A DNA stretch of 64,000 bases from Candidatus Bariatricus faecipullorum (GTDB lineage: Bacteria > Bacillota > Clostridia > Lachnospirales > Lachnospiraceae). The position numbers were made by a program, and so were the translations under genes. Location of the stretch: the NCBI GenBank assembly GCA_019118525.1, contig DWYV01000050.1, positions 26,322-90,321 on the forward strand, written 5' to 3'. Shown here piece by piece: positions 57,232-64,000 of the stretch (position 1 is the stretch's first letter; every line of letters begins with the position of its first letter). The notes below the pieces were generated by a model that was not told where the DNA came from, ran no database searches, and was given only the letters and a program-made list of their open reading frames with translations.

Positions 57232-57524
57232 AGGCAGTCATCCTTTTTGGGAGTCTCCGGGAGAGACCCGGGTGTTCTGGCATAGATGGTCTTTGTGCTG
57301 ACTCCCGGAAGCATGCCCAGTTTGCCGGACAGGGCGCTGATAATGCTGCCCGGGGCGTCCAGGGCGACGCTGATAATGGACAGGTGTTTCTCTCGGTAGG
57401 GGATGCCCATCCGTCCGATGATATAGTCGCTGTACTCGCTGAGAAGGGCATTCAGCTCTCCTACAGACTGGTGTGTGGTAAGAATAATGCCCACGAGGGC
57501 GATGCGCGTTTCTTCTGTTTTCAT
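57228..57524 (-). CDS. TM1266-type regulator of the iron-only hydrogenase system
   Basis: A 98-residue ACT-like/CopG-fold protein. Starting MKTEETRIALVGIIL, with SDYIIGRMGIPYREKHLSIIS and ALSGKLGMLPGVSTKTIY, it matches the small putative regulator found beside hydE and hydG in Clostridia and Thermotoga. The chosen ATG (complement of 57522-57524) has GGAGG 8 bases upstream; an upstream ATG would add 10 residues. It overlaps the hydE start by 4 bases, so it heads the operon behind a leader of about 150 bases. Confidence 0.88.
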   Translation of the reverse strand: MKTEETRIALVGIILTTHQSVGELNALLSEYSDYIIGRMGIPYREKHLSIISVALDAPGSIISALSGKLGMLPGVSTKTIYARTPGSLPETPKKDDCL

Positions 57525-57555
57525 TCTGGCAACCTCCGTCTGACCGGACGGCAAA

Positions 57556-57586
57556 AGAAAAAAATCTACGCAAAAAGACGCAGATT
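57556..57586 (-). terminator. Attenuator-like hairpin in the hydrogenase regulator leader
   Basis: On the minus strand AATCTGCG pairs with CGTAGATT (one wobble) and is followed by T7. It lies about 32 bases before the regulator's start codon, inside the leader that begins near 57672, so it is a leader terminator. Confidence 0.55.
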
Positions 57587-57678
57587 CCCCATAAAACTGT
57601 GATAATACGAAAGGAATGTACGCCTTCCTGCTCAGGTGGTCCGCCTTTACAGTCAGAACTTACATAATATTCATTTTT

Positions 57679-57707
57679 ACTCTAACACAGAACGGATTGT
57701 TTGACAA
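57679..57707 (-). promoter_or_regulatory. Promoter of the hydrogenase maturation operon
   Basis: Minus strand TTGTCA (complement of 57702-57707) and TAGAGT (complement of 57679-57684), 17-base spacer. Confidence 0.65.
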
Positions 57708-57787
57708 GAAAAACAAAAATACAGAAAATTTGTAAAAAACGCAGAAAATAACGAGAGTGGGAGGAAAAATATTAGTAAACACTTCCA

Positions 57788-57816
57788 TTGACTTTAACGC
57801 GGCATAGCGATAAAAT
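57788..57816 (+). promoter_or_regulatory. Promoter of the amino acid ABC importer operon
   Basis: TTGACT at 57788-57793 and TAAAAT at 57811-57816, 17-base spacer, giving a leader of about 140 bases. Confidence 0.75.
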
Positions 57817-57845
57817 AGACACAAGTTCATAAGGAACCAGCAGAT

Positions 57846-57878
57846 AAAGGCGTCGCAGAGAAAACGGCGCCTTTTCTG
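57846..57878 (+). terminator. Attenuator-like hairpin in the amino acid ABC leader
   Basis: AAAGGCG (57846-57852) pairs with CGCCTTT (57868-57874), followed by TTCT. The AGAAAA and TTTTCT segments can pair in an alternative way, so two mutually exclusive folds are possible. Confidence 0.5.
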
Positions 57879-57887
57879 CATATATTA

Positions 57888-57940
57888 GGAAAATGTAAGG
57901 GCGCATTACGGGAGATGAGTAATGCGCCCTTACATTTTCC
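57888..57940 (+). repeat. Perfect 21-base inverted repeat in the importer leader
   Basis: Arms 57888-57908 and 57920-57940 (GGAAAATGTAAGGGCGCATTA and its complement) around an 11-base loop, ending 12 bases before the GGGAGG ribosome binding site. It is unrelated in sequence to the REP-like palindromes. Confidence 0.8.
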
Positions 57941-57962
57941 CGGAGAGAAAGGGAGGATATTG

Positions 57963-58802
57963 ATGATGAAAAACAAAAAATGGATGGCGCTTTTCTTATG
58001 TGCAGTACTGGCGGGAACAGTTTCGGCGGCTGGCTGCGGCGGAGACAGTTCTGCGGAAGAAACGCAGGAGACGGAGGCAAAAGAGTATACGGAAGAAGAA
58101 CTGAGAGGTTCCATGGACGGTGTGACTCTGACCGTGGGGACTTCCGGTCTCTTTGGTCCCTTTTCCTACTATGACAGTGACGGCGAGACACTGATAGGAT
58201 ACGACATTGACCTGCTGGCAGATATTCAGGAAATTCTGGGCTTCGAGATTGAGGGCGACATTCAGGCCATGGATTATTCGGCCCTGACCACATCCCTGGC
58301 AGAAGGAAAGCTGGATATCGGAGCGGCAGCCCTGTGCGCCACGGACGAGAGAAAAGAGGTTATGAACTTTACGGAAATCTACTGTGATTCCGGCCAGGTG
58401 GTTATGGTAAATAAAAATGACGACAAAGGAATTGCCGGTGTGGATGACCTGGCGGGCATGACGGTGGCCGTGGAAAAGGGAACCGCTTCCCATACCTACG
58501 CCTCCAAAAATCTTTCCGATTCCACGCTGGAAGTTCACGACACGATTACCACAGCCTATGAGTCCCTGGAGCAGGGGCTGGTAGACGCGGTTATCCAGGA
58601 CGGCCCGGGCGCTTCCTTCTATATTAAAACCACCGGAAACACGAACCTGGAAATCGTGGGAGAGGAATTCAATCAGGGCCAGGCGCCCTACTGTGTGGCG
58701 GTTTCAAAGGACTGCGACTATTACGATGAAATCAACGCGGCGGTGAAACTGCTCATCGAGAACGGAACCACGGATGAACTGTATGCGACGTGGTGTGAAT
58801 AA
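57963..58802 (+). CDS. Amino acid ABC importer binding lipoprotein
   Basis: A 279-residue lipoprotein. Signal peptide with lipobox SAAGC at about residue 24, an acidic linker, then the family 3 (polar amino acid) binding domain: VTLTVGTSGLFGPFSYYDSD, LIGYDIDLLADI and QAMDYSALTTSLAEGKLDIG, ending TDELYATWCE. The ligand (cystine, arginine, glutamine and related) cannot be told by eye. The two next genes are its permease and ATPase. The ATG at 57963 is preferred, GGGAGG 7 bases upstream. Confidence 0.92.
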   Translation: MMKNKKWMALFLCAVLAGTVSAAGCGGDSSAEETQETEAKEYTEEELRGSMDGVTLTVGTSGLFGPFSYYDSDGETLIGYDIDLLADIQEILGFEIEGDIQAMDYSALTTSLAEGKLDIGAAALCATDERKEVMNFTEIYCDSGQVVMVNKNDDKGIAGVDDLAGMTVAVEKGTASHTYASKNLSDSTLEVHDTITTAYESLEQGLVDAVIQDGPGASFYIKTTGNTNLEIVGEEFNQGQAPYCVAVSKDCDYYDEINAAVKLLIENGTTDELYATWCE

Positions 58803-58824
58803 AAAGGAACAGTGAGGAAACAGA

Positions 58825-59469
58825 ATGGATTTGCGTTTTTTAGAAGTACTTCTGCCCATGATGCTCTCGGGGCTTCGGCTCACCCTGGTGATTTCCCTGG
58901 CCGGAATCGCCCTGGGAACCGTCATCGGCAGTCTCTGCGGGTATCTGCTTCAGTCCGGACTGAAAGTGGGAAAGGCAGCCGCGGAGATTTATATCTGGAT
59001 TATCCGTGCCACACCGCTGATGGTGCAGGCGCTTTACGGATACTATGTCATCCCCCGGCTTCTGGGGGTGGAACTGGACAGCACCACGGTGGGAATTCTG
59101 GTGATTGCCCTGAATTCCGGAGCGTTTATCTCGGAAATCGTGCGGGGCGCACTGACCAGTGTGGAGGCAGGTCAGAAGGAGGCGGGAAAGTCCCTGGGAC
59201 TTACCCGCGCCCAGACCATGCTCCACATTGTCATTCCGCCGGCTTTCCGGATTGCCCTTCCGGCGCTCTTTAATCAGTTTATTATTTCCGTGAAGGACAC
59301 GGCACTGCTTTCCGTAATCGCGGTGAACGAAGTGACCCATCAGGCCCAGGCCTATGCAGCGCTAAGTTTTCAGGCGATTCCTACCTATACGGCACTGGCA
59401 GTTTTTTACCTGGTAATTCTTTCTGTACTGATTGTGATACAGAAAGGCGTGGAAAAGAAAATGAGGTGA
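58825..59469 (+). CDS. Amino acid ABC importer permease
   Basis: A 214-residue permease with five hydrophobic segments. The HisMQ-family signature [22 protein letters not shown] and the ATPase-coupling loop [29 protein letters not shown] are clear. It is the only permease in the operon, so it likely works as a homodimer. The stop overlaps the upstream extension of the ATPase gene, and the ATPase ATG is 5 bases downstream. Confidence 0.94.
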   Translation: MDLRFLEVLLPMMLSGLRLTLVISLAGIALGTVIGSLCGYLLQSGLKVGKAAAEIYIWIIRATPLMVQALYGYYVIPRLLGVELDSTTVGILVIALNSGAFISEIVRGALTSVEAGQKEAGKSLGLTRAQTMLHIVIPPAFRIALPALFNQFIISVKDTALLSVIAVNEVTHQAQAYAALSFQAIPTYTALAVFYLVILSVLIVIQKGVEKKMR

Positions 59470-59474
59470 TTTTT

Positions 59475-60236
59475 ATGGCGGCAAAGATGATTCATATTCA
59501 GCATTTATCAAAGAAATTCGGTGACCTGGAAGTTCTCCGGGACATTAACATGGACGTGGAAAAAGGAGAGGTGGTCTGCATTATCGGCCCTTCCGGCTCC
59601 GGAAAAAGTACCTTCCTGCGATGCATTAACCAGCTGGAAAAACCTTCCGGAGGCGAGGTGTCCTATCAGGGAAAGAGCCTGATGGAAAAAGGGTGCAACA
59701 TCCGGGCCTTCCGGGAAGAGGTGGGCATGGTATTTCAGAAGTTCTATCTGTTCCCCATGAAGACCGTTCTGGAAAATGTGATGCTGGCGCCGGTTCTGAC
59801 AAAGCATATGAGTAAGAAAGAGGCCCGGGAGAAGGCCATGGAGCTTCTGCGGAAGGTGGGAATGGAGGAAAAGGCTGACGAGTATCCCGGCACCCTTTCC
59901 GGAGGACAGCAGCAGAGGGTGGCCATTGCCCGTGCCCTGGCCATGGAACCCCGGGTGCTCCTTTTTGACGAACCTACTTCCGCACTGGATCCGGAGCTTG
60001 TGGGAGAAGTGCTGGAAGTCATGAAGAATCTGGCAAAAGAAGGCATGACCATGATTGTTGTCACCCATGAAATGGGATTTGCGAAAGAAGTGGCAGACCG
60101 GGTTGTCTTTATGGCGGACGGCCTGATTGTGGAAGAGGGAAGTCCGGCCCAGATATTCACCGTGCCCAGGGAGGAACGGACGAAATCCTTCCTGGCCCGG
60201 ATTCTCCCGGCCCAGGCTCAGGAGGTTCCGGCATAA
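59475..60236 (+). CDS. Amino acid ABC importer ATPase (GlnQ-like)
   Basis: A 253-residue ATPase with Walker [11 protein letters not shown] loop [12 protein letters not shown], signature LSGGQQQR, Walker [15 protein letters not shown] and His switch [11 protein letters not shown], the GlnQ/HisP pattern. The ATG at 59475 follows GAGGTGATTTTT; a GTG at 59466 would add three residues. The operon ends with a terminator at 60266-60308. Confidence 0.95.
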   Translation: MAAKMIHIQHLSKKFGDLEVLRDINMDVEKGEVVCIIGPSGSGKSTFLRCINQLEKPSGGEVSYQGKSLMEKGCNIRAFREEVGMVFQKFYLFPMKTVLENVMLAPVLTKHMSKKEAREKAMELLRKVGMEEKADEYPGTLSGGQQQRVAIARALAMEPRVLLFDEPTSALDPELVGEVLEVMKNLAKEGMTMIVVTHEMGFAKEVADRVVFMADGLIVEEGSPAQIFTVPREERTKSFLARILPAQAQEVPA

Positions 60237-60265
60237 GAAATCCAAAAGGAAAAGAGAAAGAAAAT

Positions 60266-60308
60266 GCCCGCAGCGGAGAGACGCTTGTCTCCTCTTTGCG
60301 GGCTTTTT
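60266..60308 (+). terminator. Terminator of the amino acid ABC operon
   Basis: GCCCGCA (60266-60272) pairs with TGCGGGC (60297-60303), inner stem GGAGA/TCTCC, followed by T5. Confidence 0.8.
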
Positions 60309-60344
60309 GCGCGATACGCCCGGAGCCGGTATGGGAAAATGTGA

Positions 60345-60539
60345 ATCACTATTCACAGCCACTCCACCTGCATGCGCAGCCGTCGCCTCTGCGAGGCTTC
60401 AGTATCGCTCCTTACGGAGCCAGGCTGCTTATTTGGGTGGAGTGACTGCTACACAGTCCTGATTCAGAATGCACGGCCTATGCTTATGTGCGAGCACAAC
60501 GCATAGGCCGTGTATTCTGAATCGGCTGTGAATAGTAAC
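60345..60539 (+). mobile_element. Full-length MITE-like element, copy B
   Basis: Terminal inverted repeats CACTATTCACAGCC (left, 60347-60360) and GGCTGTGAATAGTAAC (right, 60524-60539) bound a 195-base element. Inside are a hairpin GCCTC-TGC-GAGGC, CTCCACC/GGGTGGAG and a 23-base stem (60461-60483 with 60501-60523, one mismatch) with its own small hairpin in the loop. There is no open reading frame, so it would be moved by a transposase elsewhere. It separates the amino acid ABC operon from the hydroxyproline operon. Confidence 0.8.
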
Positions 60540-60577
60540 GTCTGTGATAAAAAATTGACAAAAATCCTGATAAATTA

Positions 60578-60606
60578 TTGACAATCTGGCCGTCTGCTGG
60601 TATAAT
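60578..60606 (+). promoter_or_regulatory. Consensus promoter of the hydroxyproline dehydratase operon
   Basis: TTGACA at 60578-60583 and TATAAT at 60601-60606, 17-base spacer: a full consensus sigma-A promoter. Confidence 0.9.
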
Positions 60607-60633
60607 TAGACCAAAGTTCAAACCATGGTCTAA
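60606..60633 (+). promoter_or_regulatory. Operator dyad at the transcription start of the hypE-hypD operon
   Basis: TTAGACCA (60606-60613) and TGGTCTAA (60626-60633) are exact inverted repeats with a 12-base centre, covering the start of transcription. TGGTCT/AGACCA half-sites resemble those of FadR-subfamily GntR repressors. No such regulator is in the window. Confidence 0.65.
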
Positions 60634-60654
60634 AAGAAGAAAAAGGAGTCAGTT

Positions 60655-61566
60655 ATGCAACCTCTCGTAACCAATATTCAGAAGTATTCGATACACGATG
60701 GAGACGGAATCCGGACCAGCGTATTTTTCAAGGGATGTCCGCTGAGATGCGTCTGGTGTCATAATCCGGAGACCCAGAATTTAAAAAAACAGATTCTTAC
60801 CAACCGGGAGAAATGTGTAGGCTGCGGCGCATGCGCCAGAATCTGTCCCCATGACGCCATCAGCATGGTGGACGGGAAAGCGGTGACAGACCATAGCCGC
60901 TGTACCGGATGCGGTACCTGCGTATATGCTTGTCTTCTGAACATCCGGGAAGTGGCCGGGAAAAAATATACGGTCCAGGAACTGGTAACGGAGCTGAGAA
61001 AAGACGAGATGTTTTACGAACAGTCCGGTGGGGGCGTGACGCTTTCCGGCGGAGAAGTCATGTGCATGGACATGGATTACATAGAAGAACTGGTAAAAAC
61101 CCTGCACCATCATGGCATTACCGTTACGTTTGATACCTGCGGCTACGCGCCTTATGAGAACTTCAAACGGATTCTTCCCTATGCGGATACGTTTCTGTAT
61201 GACATTAAGGCTATTGACAATGAGGTGCATAAGAAGTACATTGGAGTTGACAATACACTGATTCTGGAAAACCTGGAGAAGTTAAGCGCGGACGGGGCCA
61301 GAATCTATATCCGGATTCCCACGGTAAAGGGAGTGAACGCGGATGATGAGAGTATGCAGAAGGTCATTGACTGGCTGCTTGCTCATCAGATAAATGTGGC
61401 TCAGGTGAATCTGCTTCCCTACCACAATACCGGCAGCAGTAAATACGGACGTCTTGAGACTGTATACGAGGGGGAAGATTTACAGAAGCCGTCAAACGAA
61501 GAAATGGAACATTTTACAGAGCTTTTCAAAAAAGCGGGATTTCACAACACAAAAATAGGAGGTTAA
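60655..61566 (+). CDS. hypE: Glycyl-radical enzyme activase for hydroxyproline dehydratase
   Basis: A 303-residue radical SAM activating enzyme. The SAM cluster motif is KGCPLRCVWCHNPE (C-x3-C-x2-C) and, as in GRE activases, a two-cluster ferredoxin insertion follows (CVGCGACARICPHDA and CTGCGTCVYACL). The glycine-rich GGVTLSGGEVM contacts SAM. It makes the glycyl radical on the next gene product, starting 4 bases after its own stop. HypE is used here for the HypD activase and is not the NiFe-hydrogenase HypE. Confidence 0.92.
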   Translation: MQPLVTNIQKYSIHDGDGIRTSVFFKGCPLRCVWCHNPETQNLKKQILTNREKCVGCGACARICPHDAISMVDGKAVTDHSRCTGCGTCVYACLLNIREVAGKKYTVQELVTELRKDEMFYEQSGGGVTLSGGEVMCMDMDYIEELVKTLHHHGITVTFDTCGYAPYENFKRILPYADTFLYDIKAIDNEVHKKYIGVDNTLILENLEKLSADGARIYIRIPTVKGVNADDESMQKVIDWLLAHQINVAQVNLLPYHNTGSSKYGRLETVYEGEDLQKPSNEEMEHFTELFKKAGFHNTKIGG

Positions 61567-61570
61567 AGAA

Positions 61571-63946
61571 ATGGGAAAAAGAGGTATGAATGAAAGAGTT
61601 CAGGCTCTGCGGGAACTGAGTGTAAACACACAGCCCTACATCGACATGGAAAGATGTAAGAGCGAGACAGAAACCTACAAAAAATACGAAGGCCAGCTTT
61701 CCATTCCGGAACTGAGAGGCCAGGTTCTGTATGACTATTTTTCAACCAAAACCCTTTACATCGGCGATGGAGAACTGATTGTAGGCGAGAAGGGCGCTTC
61801 TCCCCAGGGGGCTCCTACATTCCCGGAACTGTGCTGCCATACTGTGGAAGACATGCATGTTATGAATGACCGGGATCTGATTAACTTCACTGTTAAAGAT
61901 GAGGATATTGAATATCAGAAAGATGTGGCCATTCCCTACTGGGATAAGCGCTCCACACGTTCCAAGATTCTTGCGAACATGACCCAGGAGTGGAAAGACT
62001 GCTATGAGGCAGGTATTTTCACCGAGTTCATGGAGCAGAGAGGACCGGGACATACTGTAGGTTCTGTAAAGATTTATGAAAAAGGATTCCTGGATTATAA
62101 GAAAGACATTCAGGACGCTATCGACGCCCTGGATTTCCAGAATGATACGGAAGCATTTGACAAGAGAAATGAGTTAAGAGGTATGGCAAAAGCCTGCGAT
62201 GCTATCATGAAGCTGGGCGAGCGGTATGCTGCCTATGCAAGAGAGCTTGCAGAAAAAGAAGAGAATCCAAAGAGAAAAGAAGAACTTCTTCAGATTGCCG
62301 CTAACTGTGACGTGGTACCGGCGCACAAACCGCAGACCTTCTGGCAGGCAATTCAGATGTACTGGTTCGTACACCTGGGAGTAACCACCGAGCTGAATCC
62401 CTGGGACGCATATTCACCGGGACGTCTGGACCAGCACCTGAATCCGTTCTATGTAAAAGATACAGAAGAAGGAATTCTGGACCACGACAAGGCACTGGAA
62501 CTTCTGGAATGCTTATGGGTGAAATTCAACAACCAGCCGGCACCGCCGAAGGTAGGAATTACCCTGAAAGAAAGCTCCACTTATACAGATTTTGCTAACA
62601 TCAATACCGGCGGTATTACACCGGACGGCGAGAACGGCGTAAATGATGTAAGTTACCTGATTCTGGACTGCATGGACGACATGAAGCTGCTTCAGCCCAG
62701 TTCCAATGTGCAGATTAGCCGCAAGACTCCGCAGAAGTTCTTAAAGAGAGCCTGCGAGATTTCCAGAAAAGGATGGGGCCAGCCCGCATTTTACAATACC
62801 GAAGCTATCATTCAGGAGCTGTTGAATGCAGGAAAATCCCTGGAGGATGCAAGACGCGGCGGAACCAGCGGCTGTGTGGAAACCGGTGCATTCGGAAACG
62901 AAGCCTACATCCTGACCGGATATTTCAACATTCCGAAAGTGCTGGAACTGACCCTGAACAATGGCTTTGACAAGATGAGCGGAAAACAGCTGGGACTGAA
63001 GCTGGGCTACGCTACAGATTTCAAGAGCTACGAAGAACTGTTTGACGCCTTCAAAAAACAGATGAAATACCTCATCGACATCAAGATTGAAGGAAGCAAC
63101 GTAATCGAAAAGATTTTTGCAGAGTACATGCCGGCTCCGTTCCTTTCCATCATTACAAACGACTGTATCAAGAAAGGAAAAGATTATAACGCAGGCGGAG
63201 CAAGATACAACACCAAGTATCTCCAGGGCGTTGGTACCGGAACGATTACAGACGGCCTTGCTGCAATTAAATACAATGTGTATGACAAACAGAACTTTAC
63301 CATGGAAGAACTCATGGAAGCCCTGAACGATAACTTCGAGGGACATGAGAGAATTCTCAACCTGGTAAGAAACCATACACCGAAATACGGAAATGATGAT
63401 GACTACGCAGATGATATCATGAGAAGCGTATTTGAGACATACCGGAATGAGGTAACCGGAAGAAAGAACATGCTGGGCGGAACCTACCGTGTCAACATGC
63501 TTCCCACCACCTGCCACGTATACTTCGGCGATGTCATGATGGCAAGCCCCAACGGACGTCTTGCACATGTGCCGGTATCCGAAGGTATCTCCCCCGAAAA
63601 AGGCGCAGACACACATGGACCTACTGCAGTTATCAAATCCTGCGCAAAGATGGACCACCTGCAGACAGGCGGAACTCTTCTGAACCAGAAATTTACTCCC
63701 AGCGTAGTAGCCGGAGAAGAAGGTCTGGACCAGATGGCAAACCTGATTCGTTCTTACTTCAACATGGACGGACATCATATCCAGTTCAACGTAATTGACA
63801 GAGAGACTCTGATTGCCGCACAGAAGAATCCGGAGCAGTACAAAGACCTCATCGTGCGTGTGGCCGGATACAGCGACCACTTCCGCAACCTGAGCAAGGC
63901 ACTGCAGGATGAAATCATCAACAGAACAGAGCAGAGCTTCAACTAA
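61571..63946 (+). CDS. hypD: trans-4-hydroxy-L-proline dehydratase (glycyl radical enzyme)
   Basis: A 791-residue glycyl radical enzyme that converts trans-4-hydroxyproline to pyrroline-5-carboxylate under anaerobic conditions. All HypD-specific residues known to me from the Clostridioides difficile enzyme are present one position later: His161 (RGPGHTV), Asp279 (NPWDAYS), Ser335, Asp340 and Phe341 (KESSTYTDFANIN), Cys435 and Glu437 (TSGCVETG), Tyr451 and the radical Gly766 (RVAGYSDHF). This separates it from choline, propanediol and pyruvate enzymes. The gene for P5C reductase is not in the window. A REP-like palindrome follows the stop. Confidence 0.95.
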   Translation: MGKRGMNERVQALRELSVNTQPYIDMERCKSETETYKKYEGQLSIPELRGQVLYDYFSTKTLYIGDGELIVGEKGASPQGAPTFPELCCHTVEDMHVMNDRDLINFTVKDEDIEYQKDVAIPYWDKRSTRSKILANMTQEWKDCYEAGIFTEFMEQRGPGHTVGSVKIYEKGFLDYKKDIQDAIDALDFQNDTEAFDKRNELRGMAKACDAIMKLGERYAAYARELAEKEENPKRKEELLQIAANCDVVPAHKPQTFWQAIQMYWFVHLGVTTELNPWDAYSPGRLDQHLNPFYVKDTEEGILDHDKALELLECLWVKFNNQPAPPKVGITLKESSTYTDFANINTGGITPDGENGVNDVSYLILDCMDDMKLLQPSSNVQISRKTPQKFLKRACEISRKGWGQPAFYNTEAIIQELLNAGKSLEDARRGGTSGCVETGAFGNEAYILTGYFNIPKVLELTLNNGFDKMSGKQLGLKLGYATDFKSYEELFDAFKKQMKYLIDIKIEGSNVIEKIFAEYMPAPFLSIITNDCIKKGKDYNAGGARYNTKYLQGVGTGTITDGLAAIKYNVYDKQNFTMEELMEALNDNFEGHERILNLVRNHTPKYGNDDDYADDIMRSVFETYRNEVTGRKNMLGGTYRVNMLPTTCHVYFGDVMMASPNGRLAHVPVSEGISPEKGADTHGPTAVIKSCAKMDHLQTGGTLLNQKFTPSVVAGEEGLDQMANLIRSYFNMDGHHIQFNVIDRETLIAAQKNPEQYKDLIVRVAGYSDHFRNLSKALQDEIINRTEQSFN

Positions 63947-63954
63947 ACACCATT

Positions 63955-63988
63955 GGGGACGGGTACAGGCCAGCCTGTACCCGTCCCC
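63955..63988 (-). repeat. REP-like palindrome, copy 6
   Basis: Sixteen-base arms (63955-63970, 63973-63988), core GGGGACGGGTACAGGC. The conserved leader lies on the right (read leftward GAAATTGTAGTC, with GTAG) and is cut by the window edge, so the element is in reverse orientation, just behind hypD. Confidence 0.8.
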
Positions 63989-64000
63989 GACTACAATTTC

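Noticed and set aside
60237..60654. Small gene in the region between the ABC operon and hypE
   Set aside because: The forward frame from 60127 only reads through the ATPase gene end and the MITE; the region is explained by a terminator, the element and a promoter.
61571..63946. Pyruvate formate-lyase, choline lyase or diol dehydratase
   Set aside because: The residue set around the active-site Cys and Gly matches hydroxyproline dehydratase and not the others.
14831..63988. CRISPR array from repeated GGGGACGGGTAC units
   Set aside because: Copies are thousands of bases apart and palindromic, with no spacers and no cas genes.

Overview
The window looks like the chromosome of an anaerobic gut-type Lachnospiraceae (Clostridia) at about 50-55 % GC. 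The evidence is the gene content: an oxygen-sensitive glycyl-radical hydroxyproline dehydratase (HypD) with its activase, the [FeFe]-hydrogenase maturases HydE and HydG with their small regulator, an EFR1-type ferredoxin, GatCAB with a non-discriminating AspRS behind a T-box, ThiT, YitT, DUF368 and DUF4358/DUF5721 proteins. There is no rRNA, recognisable tRNA, CRISPR array, prophage or intact insertion sequence.

Layout. 1-1.2 kb: leftward DUF5721 gene (cut by the edge), a small membrane protein and its XRE regulator. 1.4-12.6 kb: M18 aminopeptidase; an envelope O-acetylation set (SGNH esterase, DUF4358, MBOAT, DHHW); then rluF, ligA, clpX and a subtilisin-like protease whose start is wired into the clpX terminator. 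12.6-19.6 kb: an LspA-like peptidase, a two-component system whose response regulator carries a one-base frameshift in a G6 run, a MarR-controlled heterodimeric ABC exporter and a MerR regulator. 19.9-26.1 kb: an ABC importer with a glycerophosphodiesterase, an unknown protein and a PHP-domain metallohydrolase. 26.4-27.4 kb: an EFR1 ferredoxin that lost its normal C-terminus, fused tail-to-tail with the remnant of a flavodoxin lipoprotein gene. 27.6-33.1 kb: a PucR regulator with an amidohydrolase, an M20 hydrolase and an unrecognised, internally duplicated membrane protein, probably one catabolic unit. 33.2-37.2 kb: radical SAM protein, cytidylate-kinase-like protein, ThiT, then leftward C39-type peptidase and a membrane protein. 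37.4-45.2 kb: ClC antiporter, then T-box-aspS2-zinc ribbon protein-gatCAB, the indirect Asn-tRNA pathway. 45.3-54.6 kb: DnaK paralogue, lipoprotein, leftward MATE and DUF368/PopT, asparaginase, leftward YitT, enolase, lipoprotein. 54.7-57.5 kb: leftward hydrogenase maturation operon. 58-60.2 kb: polar amino acid ABC importer. 60.6-63.9 kb: hydroxyproline dehydratase operon.

Two families of non-coding repeats run through the window. One is a palindrome built on GGGGACGGGTAC, six copies, each just downstream of a gene, with a conserved leader resembling REP elements mobilised by RAYT-type transposases. The other has TIRs GTTACTATTCACAGCC/GGCTGTGAATAGTAAC, in full (about 195 bp), short (about 56 bp) and degenerate copies, i.e. 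MITE-like.

The best candidates for undescribed biology are the PucR-amidohydrolase-M20-duplicated membrane protein unit and the importer-GDPD-unknown-PHP operon. All functions are read from sequence by eye; no database search was run.
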